Part shown: positions 17,939 to 27,255 of the stretch, in pieces
Layout: each line of letters starts with the position of its first letter
Position numbering within the stretch: the stretch's first letter is position 1
From: Agreia sp. COWG
GTDB lineage: Bacteria; Actinomycetota; Actinomycetes; Actinomycetales; Microbacteriaceae
NCBI RefSeq assembly: GCF_904528075.1
Contig: NZ_LR882035.1
Coordinates: forward strand, 496,001 to 560,000
Direction: 5' to 3'
DNA length: 64,000 bases
The notes under the pieces: generated by a model
What the model saw: the letters and a program-made list of their open reading frames with translations, nothing else
Told to the model about the DNA's origin: nothing
Database searches by the model: none
Translations under genes and position numbers: made by a program

Positions 17939-18925
17939 ATGCCACGCGCCCTCATCTCAGGAATCACCGGTCAAGACGGCCTCTACCTAGCAGAGCTGCT
18001 GCTCGGTAAGGGATACGAGGTATTCGGCCTCATGCGGGGCCAGAACAACCCCAAGCGCGAATTGGTGGAGTCCGTCGTCCCCGGTGTCAAGATTTTGACT
18101 GGTGACCTCACCGATCTATCGAGCCTCCTTCGTGCTCTCGAGTCAGCTCAGCCGGACGAGTTCTACAACCTGGGTGCGATCTCGTTCGTCGCATATTCAT
18201 GGGAGAACGCACATTTGACTTCCGAGGTCACGGGAATGGGCGTGTTGAACGCGCTGGAGGCGGTGCGGCTCTATTCGCATGACGACCCGAAGAAGGTTCG
18301 GTTCTACCAGGCATCGAGTTCTGAAATGTTCGGCAAGGTGCAGACGGTTCCGCAGAACGAAGACACGTTGCTCTGGCCACGATCGCCGTACGGTGTCGCG
18401 AAGGTCTACGGGCATTACATGACCATCAACTACCGAGAGTCATACGGCATGCACGCGTCGTCGGGAATTCTCTTCAACCATGAGTCCCCTCGTCGAGGAC
18501 CGGAGTTCGTGACACGCAAGGTCACGCAGGCGGTCGCGCGGATCTCGCTCGGTCTGCAGCAGGACATCACGCTGGGTAACCTCGACGCGCGTCGCGATTG
18601 GGGATTCGCCGGCGACTACGTCGACGCGATGTGGCGAATGCTCCAGCAGGACGAGGCCGATGACTATGTCATATCAACCAACGAGACGCATGAAATTCGA
18701 GAGCTGCTGGAACTGGCCTTCAAAGCCGTCAACATCGACGACTGGGTGCCCTACGTCAAGCAGGATCCCCGCTTCATGCGTCCTGCCGAGGTTGATCTGC
18801 TGATCGGTGACTCGACAAAAGCCAGAACGGTGCTCGGATGGGAACCGAAGGTGGACTTTCCCTCGCTGGTCAACATGATGGTGCAGAACGACGTCGCAGA
18901 GCAGAAGCGCCTAGCGAGGATCTAA
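17939..18925 (+). CDS. gmd: GDP-mannose 4,6-dehydratase
   Basis: The 328-residue SDR has the GMD nucleotide-binding signature GITGQDGLYLAELLL at residues 8-22, the catalytic SSSEMFG and SPYGVAKVYGHY (Tyr-x3-Lys) motifs, and NHESPRRGPEFVTRKV with LDARRDWG, typical of GDP-sugar dehydratases. It would convert GDP-mannose to GDP-4-keto-6-deoxymannose. ATG 17939 has AAGGAAA upstream. A second, similar gene starts four bases after its stop. The 240 bases before it contain no gene. Confidence 0.9.
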   Translation: MPRALISGITGQDGLYLAELLLGKGYEVFGLMRGQNNPKRELVESVVPGVKILTGDLTDLSSLLRALESAQPDEFYNLGAISFVAYSWENAHLTSEVTGMGVLNALEAVRLYSHDDPKKVRFYQASSSEMFGKVQTVPQNEDTLLWPRSPYGVAKVYGHYMTINYRESYGMHASSGILFNHESPRRGPEFVTRKVTQAVARISLGLQQDITLGNLDARRDWGFAGDYVDAMWRMLQQDEADDYVISTNETHEIRELLELAFKAVNIDDWVPYVKQDPRFMRPAEVDLLIGDSTKARTVLGWEPKVDFPSLVNMMVQNDVAEQKRLARI

Positions 18926-18929
18926 CCCA

Positions 18930-19898
18930 ATGCCTACAGCTCTTATTACCGGAATATCTGGTCAGGATGGCTTCTATTTGTCGGAGTTGCTCGTAGCCTC
19001 GGGGTATGAAGTCCACGGGATTGTGCGGTCGTCGATTGCAGAAGATATGCCTCAGACGCCGTTGCAGTCGGTAGAACTTCACGAATTAGATCTTTCGTCG
19101 CCTGAATCTGTCGATGAGGTCGTGCGGGCGGTGGCGCCGGACGAAATATTCAACCTTGCCGCCATGAGTTCTGTCTACAGATCGTGGCAAGAGCCTGTTC
19201 TAACTGCTGAGATAAATGCCCTCCCCGTCGCCCAACTCCTTGAGTCCGCGTGGCAGCTTCAGGAGCGAAGTGGTAAGCAGGTCCGATTCGCGCAGGCGTC
19301 CAGTGCTGAGATCTTTGGTAGAGCGACACAGTCTCCGCAGACGGAGTCGACTCCGATCAACCCCTCCTCGCCCTACGGGGCAGCTAAGGCCTACGCGCAC
19401 CACATGGTTGGCGTGTATCGGCAGCGTGGCATGTTTGCCTCTAGCTGCATCTTTTACAATCACGAATCTCCGAGGCGGCCGGAATCATTCGTGACGAGAA
19501 AAATCACGGCAAGCGCCGCCAGAATTGCCAATGGGCTTCAAGACGATCTAGAGCTCGGCAGTCTCGATGCGCGTCGTGACTGGGGATGGGCGCCGGACTT
19601 CGCCAACGCAATCCGTCTGACCTTGGCCGCCGACCATGCGGACGACTTCATCGTTGCTACTGGCGAGTCCCATTCGGTCGCCGACTTCGTGGAATACGCC
19701 TTCGCCAGAGTGGGTATAGACGACTGGCGCAGTGTCGTGTCGATTAACTCCGAATTCTCCCGTCCTGTTGACCCAGCAGAACAGGTGGGCGACGCAAGCA
19801 AGGCTCGGCAGATACTGGGGTGGACGCCTAGTGTTACATTCCGCGGAATTGTCGAAGCGATGGTGGATGAGGACCTCAAGATCCTTCGCCAGCCGTAG
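18930..19898 (+). CDS. Second GDP-mannose 4,6-dehydratase-like SDR
   Basis: The 322-residue protein has the same layout as the preceding GMD: GISGQDGFYLSELLV, ASSAEIFGRATQSPQTE, SPYGAAKAYAHH (Tyr-x3-Lys), NHESPRRPESFVTRKI and LDARRDWGWAPD. It is therefore a GMD-type enzyme rather than the usual Fcl/RMD reductase, whose signature differs. It starts four bases after the gmd stop, so both are co-translated. It may have become the 4-reductase or act in a heteromeric pair with the first; the sequence alone does not tell. Confidence 0.8.
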   Translation: MPTALITGISGQDGFYLSELLVASGYEVHGIVRSSIAEDMPQTPLQSVELHELDLSSPESVDEVVRAVAPDEIFNLAAMSSVYRSWQEPVLTAEINALPVAQLLESAWQLQERSGKQVRFAQASSAEIFGRATQSPQTESTPINPSSPYGAAKAYAHHMVGVYRQRGMFASSCIFYNHESPRRPESFVTRKITASAARIANGLQDDLELGSLDARRDWGWAPDFANAIRLTLAADHADDFIVATGESHSVADFVEYAFARVGIDDWRSVVSINSEFSRPVDPAEQVGDASKARQILGWTPSVTFRGIVEAMVDEDLKILRQP

Positions 19899-19940
19899 TC
19901 AATTTCGACTACCGGCACTCCGAAGGAGATCGGGGTAAGT

Positions 19941-21188
19941 CTAAATTTGCTTCGATATTCCAGGTCGATACCGGCGAAGTACTGAACGAGATGCGAGTCT
20001 TACTGCACCGAATATGACAACACAAATAGCCATGTGTGCGCCGGTGAGGGTGCCAGCGGCGTTGAATAGTGCAGCCGACGAAGCAAGGGCCACCAACCCC
20101 AGGCCTGAGGACAGCGTAAGGGAGCGCGCGTCTTCGCTCGCCGAGTCCAGATAAATACGCAGCTGCCATTGATCGTTCAAGAATTGCGAAACGATGAGTA
20201 TCGCTGTGACCAAGGGCAAGACTTCGTAGCCAGGTCCAAACAGGGATGTTCCGAAAAAAATGACGATCAAAAGTACTGGAACTGCGACGGCGATCGACAT
20301 TACTCCGCCGATGAAGGTACGGCGCCGTAGGAGAGAGGTGTTCGCGTGAGCGGATACGCTCGCACCAGCAAATTTGGAGTACGTCACGTGATTCAACGCC
20401 TGAGTCAGCCCACCTGACGCGCTGGCGCAAGTGACTGCCACCGTGTATATGCCCAGCACCGACGCGGGGCTCAACGCGGTGAGAAGAAGTTGATCGAGGC
20501 GACCACCCACGCTATCGAAGGCTGACGTTGTCCAATATCGAAGGCTAAAGTTCCAAGGAATCTCAACCCGGCGGGCTCGTCGTAGCGCGGGGATGGCGTA
20601 GATGCATCCAAGCAGAGTGGCAACGACGCTAGAGAGGAATGTGATACTGAAGGCGACCTCGAGCGTTAGTCGACCGATCAGGAAAGCAACTATGTAGCCC
20701 ACTGACGGCAAAACCACATTGGCTACCCTTGCCAGGTTAAAGCGCCACATTTGCCCTTTGATCAAGACGTATTCCATGCCTAGCTGACTAATACCAGTTA
20801 AGACCAAAACTGAGGCCCCGATACGGATGCCCAATGCGATCCGTTCGTCCCCGTTTGCTAGGGTCTCTGACCCTGCGATCGCCAGGGCGGCACTTGCAGG
20901 CCCCAAGACGCCAATCACGACGACTCCCCAGCCGGACACCGATGAGCGCCTGTGTTCCTGGACGGAGAGACCACGCGGCAACCCAAGGAAAGCGACCCAG
21001 GAGAGGACTTGAGTAGCAACAAACGCTGCGGCTAAAACCCCTCTTCCATCGGGCCCGAGTGTCCTCGCCAAGATCGGAGCCGAGACAAGACTGAGGCCCA
21101 TCCCTGCGTAAGTAACGAACGCTGTCTGAAAGAAGCGTGCGAACGATGGCCTGCTTCCATCGAAAAATGACCGTAACAGCTTCGTCAT
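19941..21188 (-). CDS. Wzx-type polysaccharide flippase
   Basis: The 415-residue protein has about twelve membrane segments and starts like oligosaccharide flippases: FARFFQTAFVTYAGMGLSLVSAPILARTLGPDGRGVLAAAF. It would move the lipid-linked repeat unit across the membrane. Its ATG overlaps the stop codon of the preceding glycosyltransferase (ATGA at 21185-21188), so it is the last gene of the minus-strand polysaccharide operon and translationally coupled. Codon use is somewhat more A/T-rich than the housekeeping genes. Confidence 0.87.
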   Translation of the reverse strand: MTKLLRSFFDGSRPSFARFFQTAFVTYAGMGLSLVSAPILARTLGPDGRGVLAAAFVATQVLSWVAFLGLPRGLSVQEHRRSSVSGWGVVVIGVLGPASAALAIAGSETLANGDERIALGIRIGASVLVLTGISQLGMEYVLIKGQMWRFNLARVANVVLPSVGYIVAFLIGRLTLEVAFSITFLSSVVATLLGCIYAIPALRRARRVEIPWNFSLRYWTTSAFDSVGGRLDQLLLTALSPASVLGIYTVAVTCASASGGLTQALNHVTYSKFAGASVSAHANTSLLRRRTFIGGVMSIAVAVPVLLIVIFFGTSLFGPGYEVLPLVTAILIVSQFLNDQWQLRIYLDSASEDARSLTLSSGLGLVALASSAALFNAAGTLTGAHMAICVVIFGAVRLASRSVLRRYRPGISKQI

Positions 21189-22225
21189 CGAGATAGTTGC
21201 CCGTAGATCTCGAGAAGCCGCGTCGCTGATGCCTCGGACACCAAGTAGTCGACGACCGTGGACGCCGCCAGCTCCTCCGAGGCATCCAGTCCGCCTGTTC
21301 CGCGCACTCGCTTCTCGAGTTCGTCGTTCAAATGATCTTCGGCGACGAGGCTGATCGGAGGCGCAGGCCGGACAGCGTTGTAGATGTATGAGCTTCCCGG
21401 GTTGTCTGTCACGATGGCGAACGTACTGAGTGCCATCGCCTCATACAGCGGGATGCCGAAACCTTCGTATTCGGAAGGCGCCATCAGCACCCACGAAGAG
21501 GCGATCGTTTCTCTCACCACGTCATCGGGTGCGCCGGAGAGATGTACGGTATCGGCCGGCCAATTCTCTTTATCGCTCACGGGCCCAATGACCGTGAGCC
21601 CGATCGGCAAACCGGTTTTTGTTCGCACCTCTTCTATGGTGCGGGACACGAGCCACCCCCGCTTGCGGCCGTGAAAAGATCCGATGAAGACAACGGAAGG
21701 AACCTCGGACTTTGTGACCCCCGTGACGGGCGGAACCTTCGTGACGGGCGGCATGAGAATGTCGCAGTCGAAAGTTTCGAACGAATCAGGACCAATCGCG
21801 ATCCGGTATTTGGCTCGTGCTCGAGAGCGTGCCTCGGTAAGAGCAAGCACGTAGTGGTTCAGGCTGCGCAGACCCTTCGACGCCTTCGCTTCTGCCAAAG
21901 ACGAGCCAAGGAATGTGCGCACTATCGGTGCGCCATTTCTTGCAAGAGCCCAGTCGTCACCGAATGCGTGAATCACGTCTGCCTTTAGAGAAGCGACAAG
22001 TTTGCGGAGCCGAAGGGGGGTCAGGTAGTACCGACCGATGCGCCCTGGTGCTCGAGGCACGTAAACCATGGTCGCTCCTTCGAGCGGGGTGCCGCCGGCG
22101 AGTGTGACGACCGTGAGATCGACCCTTTGCTGCAGTTCCTCCGCGATCCTGAAGGCGTAGCGGCCGACGCCGCCGACATGACCGGCATGGGGCCACTCGA
22201 GACTGATCAAGACGACTTTCACCAT
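21185..22225 (-). CDS. Family-4 glycosyltransferase
   Basis: The 346-residue protein is a GT-B enzyme: N-terminal VLISLEWPHAGHVGGVGRYAFRIAEEL, DVIHAFGDDWALA, and the C-terminal EYEGFGIPLYEAMALS (E-x7-E donor site). ATG 22225 is chosen because AAGGAG lies nine bases upstream and the start falls just one base after the upstream stop codon; the frame extends much further upstream but overlaps the neighbour. It is the fourth glycosyltransferase of the minus-strand operon. Confidence 0.9.
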   Translation of the reverse strand: MVKVVLISLEWPHAGHVGGVGRYAFRIAEELQQRVDLTVVTLAGGTPLEGATMVYVPRAPGRIGRYYLTPLRLRKLVASLKADVIHAFGDDWALARNGAPIVRTFLGSSLAEAKASKGLRSLNHYVLALTEARSRARAKYRIAIGPDSFETFDCDILMPPVTKVPPVTGVTKSEVPSVVFIGSFHGRKRGWLVSRTIEEVRTKTGLPIGLTVIGPVSDKENWPADTVHLSGAPDDVVRETIASSWVLMAPSEYEGFGIPLYEAMALSTFAIVTDNPGSSYIYNAVRPAPPISLVAEDHLNDELEKRVRGTGGLDASEELAASTVVDYLVSEASATRLLEIYGQLSR

Positions 22226-22226
22226 C

Positions 22227-23300
22227 TCAGCGAACTCCTTCATAGAGCGCAAGATGTCTCTGCGCAATGACGTTCCAGGCAAACGTTTCTGCATGGGCTC
22301 GACATTCGCGTGCCGACGGGACCCGGCCGGACAGGGCCTGCACGATGCGGTCGGCCAGAGCCTCAACGGATCCCCGCGGCACGATAAGCGACTCGTCCAA
22401 GCCTCGTACCGCGTCTGGAAGCCCGCCACAGTCTGTGACGATCGGCGCGCGACCGGTCGCCAACGATTCAAGTGCGATGAGTCCAAAACCCTCCAGTGCG
22501 AGGCTGGGGACCGCCGTTATCGAGGCTGACTTGTACTCGTGTCGGAGCGTGTCGTCGTCAAGCCGCCCGAGAAAGGTGATCTTTGCCGGGCTGGCAGCAG
22601 CCATCGCTCGGAGCTCTTGCTCGAATGTTCCGGTGCCGACAATGCGCAACTCGACGCCGGGAATGTGTCGATCGACCTCGGCCCAGGCTCTGATCAGAAC
22701 GTCGATGCCCATTCGCTTTTCCAGCCGCCGCACACACAGAACACGGGGTGCTGCGGTTGCGAGCGTCGTCTCCTCGCTGAATTCGAAGTCGTCGATGTCG
22801 ACCCCGGGTGGAATGATGTGGATCTTGTCGGGGCTCATGCCGTAGTCGTTGGCAAGAATCTCTTTGAAGGGCTGCGAGAGAACGACGAACGCATCCGCGT
22901 GCTTGTATGCGCCTCGTTCCACCACCGCTTTGGCACGTCTCACCAGGTCACTAGCTCCGGCGACTGAGCTTTCCGCCGCCCAGGGGCCCTGAAAATGAAC
23001 CACCATGCCGGCATGGGGGCTTGTCTTCGGTGGCTTGGGTGAGCCGTACAGGGAAAAGTGCTTATCGACGATGTCGACACCGGTCTCATCGGGTGCGCGG
23101 CGAGAGGCGAGGACACGCGAGATCGTGCTGCCGCCAATCGGCCCCCACGAGGTTCCGCCGGCCGCGGGGTCTCCGAACGCCGCCCCCGATACCTGGACGC
23201 CTTTGGCTGCGGCCATGGCGAGGTAGAGACCCTCGAAGTAGCGATTCAGGCCGCCCTGACGGCTCGAGAACCACTCTGAACCTGTCATATAGATTTTCAC
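22227..23300 (-). CDS. Family-4 glycosyltransferase
   Basis: The 357-residue GT-B protein starts MKIYMTGSEWFSSRQGGLNRYFEGL and has VVHFQGPWAAES, the hinge region VLCVRRLEKRMGIDVLI, and the donor-binding EGFGLIALESLATG with intact E-x7-E. It would add one hexose to the repeat unit from a nucleotide sugar. The GTG at 23300 begins 54 bases after the stop of the upstream gene. The similarity to plant/bacterial sucrose-synthase-like GT4 enzymes is general only. Confidence 0.9.
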   Translation of the reverse strand: MKIYMTGSEWFSSRQGGLNRYFEGLYLAMAAAKGVQVSGAAFGDPAAGGTSWGPIGGSTISRVLASRRAPDETGVDIVDKHFSLYGSPKPPKTSPHAGMVVHFQGPWAAESSVAGASDLVRRAKAVVERGAYKHADAFVVLSQPFKEILANDYGMSPDKIHIIPPGVDIDDFEFSEETTLATAAPRVLCVRRLEKRMGIDVLIRAWAEVDRHIPGVELRIVGTGTFEQELRAMAAASPAKITFLGRLDDDTLRHEYKSASITAVPSLALEGFGLIALESLATGRAPIVTDCGGLPDAVRGLDESLIVPRGSVEALADRIVQALSGRVPSARECRAHAETFAWNVIAQRHLALYEGVR

Positions 23301-23354
23301 TTCGCGTGCCTAACCCTCGTCATTGTTTGTGCTCGTCAAGGCCGTCTGAACTCA

Positions 23355-24518
23355 TCACGACCGCGCCACCGCCGTGAAAAAAGCATGGTGCCGTTCAGCT
23401 ACGTCCGCGTCGGAGAGCAGGCCTGGAGTGCGTCGAGCTCCTTCTTCGAGCACGCGCCTCACCGAGACCTCGTCGATGCGGCGGAGGCTCGCCACTAGAG
23501 ACTCCTCATTACCCATCTCGAACAGAAGTCCGGACTCCTCGTGCCTGATCCATTCGCTGGGGCCACCCACTGACGTTGCGATCACTGCTTTGCCGGCACT
23601 CAAATACTGCAAGATGTTCTGTCCGAGTGGCTCCGGCCTCGTCGATGCCTGAACGCAAACGTCGAGTGTGTCGATGAAACCCGGAACATCATCGATATGC
23701 CCGAGAAACCGAACTTGGTCGCTGACCTTGAGTTCCCGAGCCAGCTCTTGCAGCTCGACCAGAAAGTCCTCGTGCCCAAAAGCTGCGTCGCCGGCCAGAA
23801 GGAGTTGCACGTCGCTGCCCCGGTAGACCATGGCGAATGCGCGCAGAAGCAGGTCCTGACCCTTCCACGGATCGAGTCGCGCGACCATGCCGACCCTGCG
23901 GACCACATCCTGCGACGGCGAGCTGCGACCGGTTGCCTCAATACCGGCGGCACTGGGGATGACGACATGTTTTGTCTTGCCCGATATGAACGGGGCGGCC
24001 GAGGCGAGTGTCGACTCCGAGTTTGCGATCACCCCGGCAGCTCGAGACAGGGCGACTCGAGTGAATAAGGCGAAGCCGATCGAGCCAAGACTCGGCTTGT
24101 CCACCAGGTCACGAAGATGCACGACGAGGGGTGTCCGGCCCCCCACGCTCGCGATGGCCGCATAGACGGCTGCCCTCGACGTGTTGGCATGAATCACGTC
24201 GGCGCGCGCAAATGCCTCACTTCGTCGGATACTCAGGGCCTGCCCGAGGGCGGCGACGGCAAACCGAGCGATCCCGACGGCCGATCGGCTGCTGCTTGCG
24301 CCGAAACGCTGCCGAGGGCCTATTGTCTCGACGCTGACGTTCGGTTGCCCGGTGAGTGAGTCGTAAACATTGAAGGATTCAGGGGCAGCCGACGGTAGAC
24401 CGAGTGTCGCGGACCACCTAGCCTTCTTCAATACTCTGAGCAGCGCGTACTCAGCACCGCCACGCGCCTGCGTATGGTCGAGGTGCAGCACCCGTAACGA
24501 GGTGCCCTCGTCGTTCAT
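23355..24518 (-). CDS. Family-4 glycosyltransferase with a changed donor-site glutamate
   Basis: The 387-residue protein has the GT-B features LRVLHLDHTQARGGAEYALLRVL, DVIHANTSRAAVYAAIA, VGMVARLDPWKGQDLLLRAF and a C-terminal donor loop. In that loop the normal E-x7-E reads E-PLGQNIL-Q: the second glutamate is glutamine. Activity may be retained, since the second Glu varies in some members. ATG 24518 overlaps the upstream stop (ATGA), so it is translationally coupled to the gene at 24515. Confidence 0.87.
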   Translation of the reverse strand: MNDEGTSLRVLHLDHTQARGGAEYALLRVLKKARWSATLGLPSAAPESFNVYDSLTGQPNVSVETIGPRQRFGASSSRSAVGIARFAVAALGQALSIRRSEAFARADVIHANTSRAAVYAAIASVGGRTPLVVHLRDLVDKPSLGSIGFALFTRVALSRAAGVIANSESTLASAAPFISGKTKHVVIPSAAGIEATGRSSPSQDVVRRVGMVARLDPWKGQDLLLRAFAMVYRGSDVQLLLAGDAAFGHEDFLVELQELARELKVSDQVRFLGHIDDVPGFIDTLDVCVQASTRPEPLGQNILQYLSAGKAVIATSVGGPSEWIRHEESGLLFEMGNEESLVASLRRIDEVSVRRVLEEGARRTPGLLSDADVAERHHAFFTAVARS

Positions 24519-25615
24519 GACCCCACCCATGCACTGATCTCCTTCGCGAAGGAAGAGCGGTCGAAGCTCCACGCGCGGCTGACGCAGTCCGTCGGGTTCA
24601 TCGAGATGACTGTCTGAGCGGCCTCCCGCAGTTCCTCCGGGCTGAATCCGTCGAGCAGGACTCCGGTTTTGCCGTGTTGCACGGTTTCAGATGCGCCTCC
24701 GATTGCGCTTGCGACCACCGGTGTTCCTGTCGCCATCGCCTCGACAGGCATGATGCCGAAATCCTCGATCGGAGGAAACATATAGAAGAGCGAGCGAATG
24801 TAGAGCGCCCGCAACAGCGCATGAGACGGATGCCTGACAAAAGTCACTCGGCCCCGATGCTCGAACGCCTTGTACTGCAGGTCGCCGAGGGAGGGCCCAT
24901 CGCCAGCGAGAACGACGTCGAGATCCGCCGCGATACCCATGTCGATCACGAGATCGAGGCGCTTGTAGGGAATGAAACGGGATGCGCCGAGTACGAAGGT
25001 CTCTGGTAGGGAATCGAGAATCTTCTGGTCGCGCTCGCTCAACTCTTCACTTGCTGAGATGAAACCTTCCACATCGACAGGGGGGTAGATGACGGTGCTG
25101 TCACGACCCCAGCTCTCTTTGATTCTGCCGCGAACGAAATGGCTGATGGCGGCAATGGCGTGCGGCTCCTGAGCTCGTCGGCGATCGACGGCCTTGAGCG
25201 GAACAGATGCGGCACGGGCCGGCAAGGAGGAGCCGCGCTTATCCAATTCCGGGTTCCAGATGTACCGCGCCGGAGTGTATGCATAGACGTACTTCGCTGC
25301 AGATCTGGCAGGACCCGAGAATCGGGCGTGGTGGGCAAACAGGTGTGAGCTGCACAGAATCCACTCGGCATCGCTGTGGCCGAGGTGCCGCCAGGTAGCG
25401 GGCATCAAGGGCACGGCCATTCCCTTGTGATTTCGAAGCGGCGTTCGCGACATCCACGTCTCCGAGACCCGATCCGAAGTGAATCTCTCGGGAGCCGCAT
25501 TCCACAGAGCCTTGATCGGGGCATCCGGAAAAATTGCGGCGAGTTCTTCGACGACTTTCTCGGCCCCCCCATGGGGTTCGAGCCATTCGTGCACGATCAC
25601 ACCAGTCAAAACCAT
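24515..25615 (-). CDS. Family-4 glycosyltransferase (first gene of the minus-strand GT block)
   Basis: The 366-residue protein begins VIVHEWLEPHGGAEKVVEELAAIFPDA, followed by ETWMSRTPLRN, YVYAYTPARYIWNPELD, VIYPPVDVEGF, and EDFGIMPVEAMATGTPVVA. This pattern matches GT4 enzymes such as the WbaZ-like mannosyltransferases that recognise GDP-mannose, which would fit the GMD genes nearby, but the donor is inference. The start at 25615 lies directly after a GGGGGGA stretch; a TTG at 25609 would have better spacing. Confidence 0.88.
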   Translation of the reverse strand: MVLTGVIVHEWLEPHGGAEKVVEELAAIFPDAPIKALWNAAPERFTSDRVSETWMSRTPLRNHKGMAVPLMPATWRHLGHSDAEWILCSSHLFAHHARFSGPARSAAKYVYAYTPARYIWNPELDKRGSSLPARAASVPLKAVDRRRAQEPHAIAAISHFVRGRIKESWGRDSTVIYPPVDVEGFISASEELSERDQKILDSLPETFVLGASRFIPYKRLDLVIDMGIAADLDVVLAGDGPSLGDLQYKAFEHRGRVTFVRHPSHALLRALYIRSLFYMFPPIEDFGIMPVEAMATGTPVVASAIGGASETVQHGKTGVLLDGFSPEELREAAQTVISMNPTDCVSRAWSFDRSSFAKEISAWVGS

Positions 25616-25720
25616 TCCCCCCGAATGTCGCTCTGCTTCCCTCTCGCAGGACGGTTCGAATGACGACCTTTGAGCATGCGGCGCTGCATCCATGGAGACC
25701 TCGGGATGTAGAACCCTCGG

Positions 25721-27133
25721 CTAATTGACGCTCAGCTTACGGTACTTGCCCGAACGCGATGAATGCTTTTGCTCAGCCTGATCTTCACCCATCGGCTGCT
25801 TATCGCGGGCTTGCCGAGCGGAGAAATATGCTTTGGCCGTTGCTGCGAACGCCAGGCCGATAATGATGCCAAACGTCGCGAGAAAGACATTTCCCGAAAC
25901 GCTGGCTACAACGATGAAGACGGTGCTCAGCGACGCGGTCTCCGCGCGCCTGCCGCCGAGATTCTTGAGCGCGATGAAGAGCATCACCAGACACAGGGCG
26001 GTGATCAGAATGCCCGCAATGTAGCCGTACTGCATGATGGTGTCGCCGATGAGGCTGTCTGCCCGAGCTCCTGACGGATTTCCGATCAGATATTTCACTG
26101 GGCTGAAGAAGTACTGCAAAATGCCCAACCGGGCTTGGAACGAGTCATCGGTATTGGAATCGAACTCTGTGTATCTGTCTGCCGACAAAATGGTCGAACT
26201 GCCATCGAGGGCGTTCAGGATTCGCACCAGCACGAGCCCCACCAGAACCACAAGGATGACGGGCACGAATCGACCGAATCCCTTTCCCCGGATGAGGGCC
26301 AGGACCACCGCACAGATGGCGACGGCGATCAGGGCGGTTCTCACTCCCGAGAGAATCAGCGGAACGGTCAGGCTAGCTGCGCACGCGAACCAGAGAACTC
26401 TCGCAACCAGTTTCGACGTGATGGTCGCCTTGGCCAGGGCCACGACGCTGGCGAGTCCGACGAAGAGGGCGTACGGCCCGGGTGATTCCGAGGCCCCGAA
26501 AACACGCACCTCGAGAGGATTGGGGGCTCCGATGCTATTCAGGTCCGAGGCGATCATCCAGGACTTGTCCCATTCGGGCAGGAAGAAGAATTGGTACACG
26601 CCATATAACCCCACCAGGATTCCCAGTATGGGAATCACGCGGTCGGCGGTGAGCCAGACATCAGGAACCCTGCCGTCCATGACGAGGGGGATCAGCAGGA
26701 GGGGAACAACGATCGCCCCTGCGGCGTAGAGAGGCGCGATCGCGGTGACTGTGCGAATAGCGAGGGTGAGTGCGACTGCAACGGCGAATGCGATGACGAG
26801 TCGGTTCACCCAGTTGGCGCGAGTCTGTTTCTCGCGATCGTGGAAGGCGCGAACCAGAAGCACAGCAATAACGAGGATCAGAGGCGCGAGCACGAGGGGA
26901 TCGGAATCGACGCGGCCGCCGCTGACGAGTCTCCGTACAAGCGAGATGAGGGGCACGAGAACGACGGCGAAGATGAGCACCCGACGCACGTTGTACAGGC
27001 ACAGCGCGGTCAAAACGATGAGGGCCGAGAGCGTGATCTGCACGTCTAACCGCGACGCAGCGACTCCTGCCAGCGCCCCTAAACCGATCAGAGCGCAGAG
27101 CGCTATGACTGTGCGCGACACACTCTTCCCCAT
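25721..27133 (-). CDS. O-antigen ligase/polymerase-like membrane protein (Wzy type)
   Basis: The 470-residue protein has about twelve membrane segments and one long extracytoplasmic loop between residues about 295 and 380, with the RTALIAV and FQARLGILQYF..SPVKYLIGNPSGAR region that carries the family's conserved arginine and glycine motifs. It would join repeat units delivered by Wzx. The start at 27133 has TAAGTT six bases upstream on the minus strand (leaderless). The C-terminal 25 residues are charged and cytoplasmic. It heads the minus-strand block Wzy, four GT4, Wzx. Confidence 0.85.
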   Translation of the reverse strand: MGKSVSRTVIALCALIGLGALAGVAASRLDVQITLSALIVLTALCLYNVRRVLIFAVVLVPLISLVRRLVSGGRVDSDPLVLAPLILVIAVLLVRAFHDREKQTRANWVNRLVIAFAVAVALTLAIRTVTAIAPLYAAGAIVVPLLLIPLVMDGRVPDVWLTADRVIPILGILVGLYGVYQFFFLPEWDKSWMIASDLNSIGAPNPLEVRVFGASESPGPYALFVGLASVVALAKATITSKLVARVLWFACAASLTVPLILSGVRTALIAVAICAVVLALIRGKGFGRFVPVILVVLVGLVLVRILNALDGSSTILSADRYTEFDSNTDDSFQARLGILQYFFSPVKYLIGNPSGARADSLIGDTIMQYGYIAGILITALCLVMLFIALKNLGGRRAETASLSTVFIVVASVSGNVFLATFGIIIGLAFAATAKAYFSARQARDKQPMGEDQAEQKHSSRSGKYRKLSVN

Positions 27134-27255
27134 AGCGTCAACTTACAGGGGCCGGTCGTCAATCTGGAATGGCGTGCGGTACCGTCTAGTGAAAAAGGCG
27201 CAGCGGCAGTGAGTCGCTGCATCATGCAAGCATGCAGCCCTGGGGGAGGGGACTA

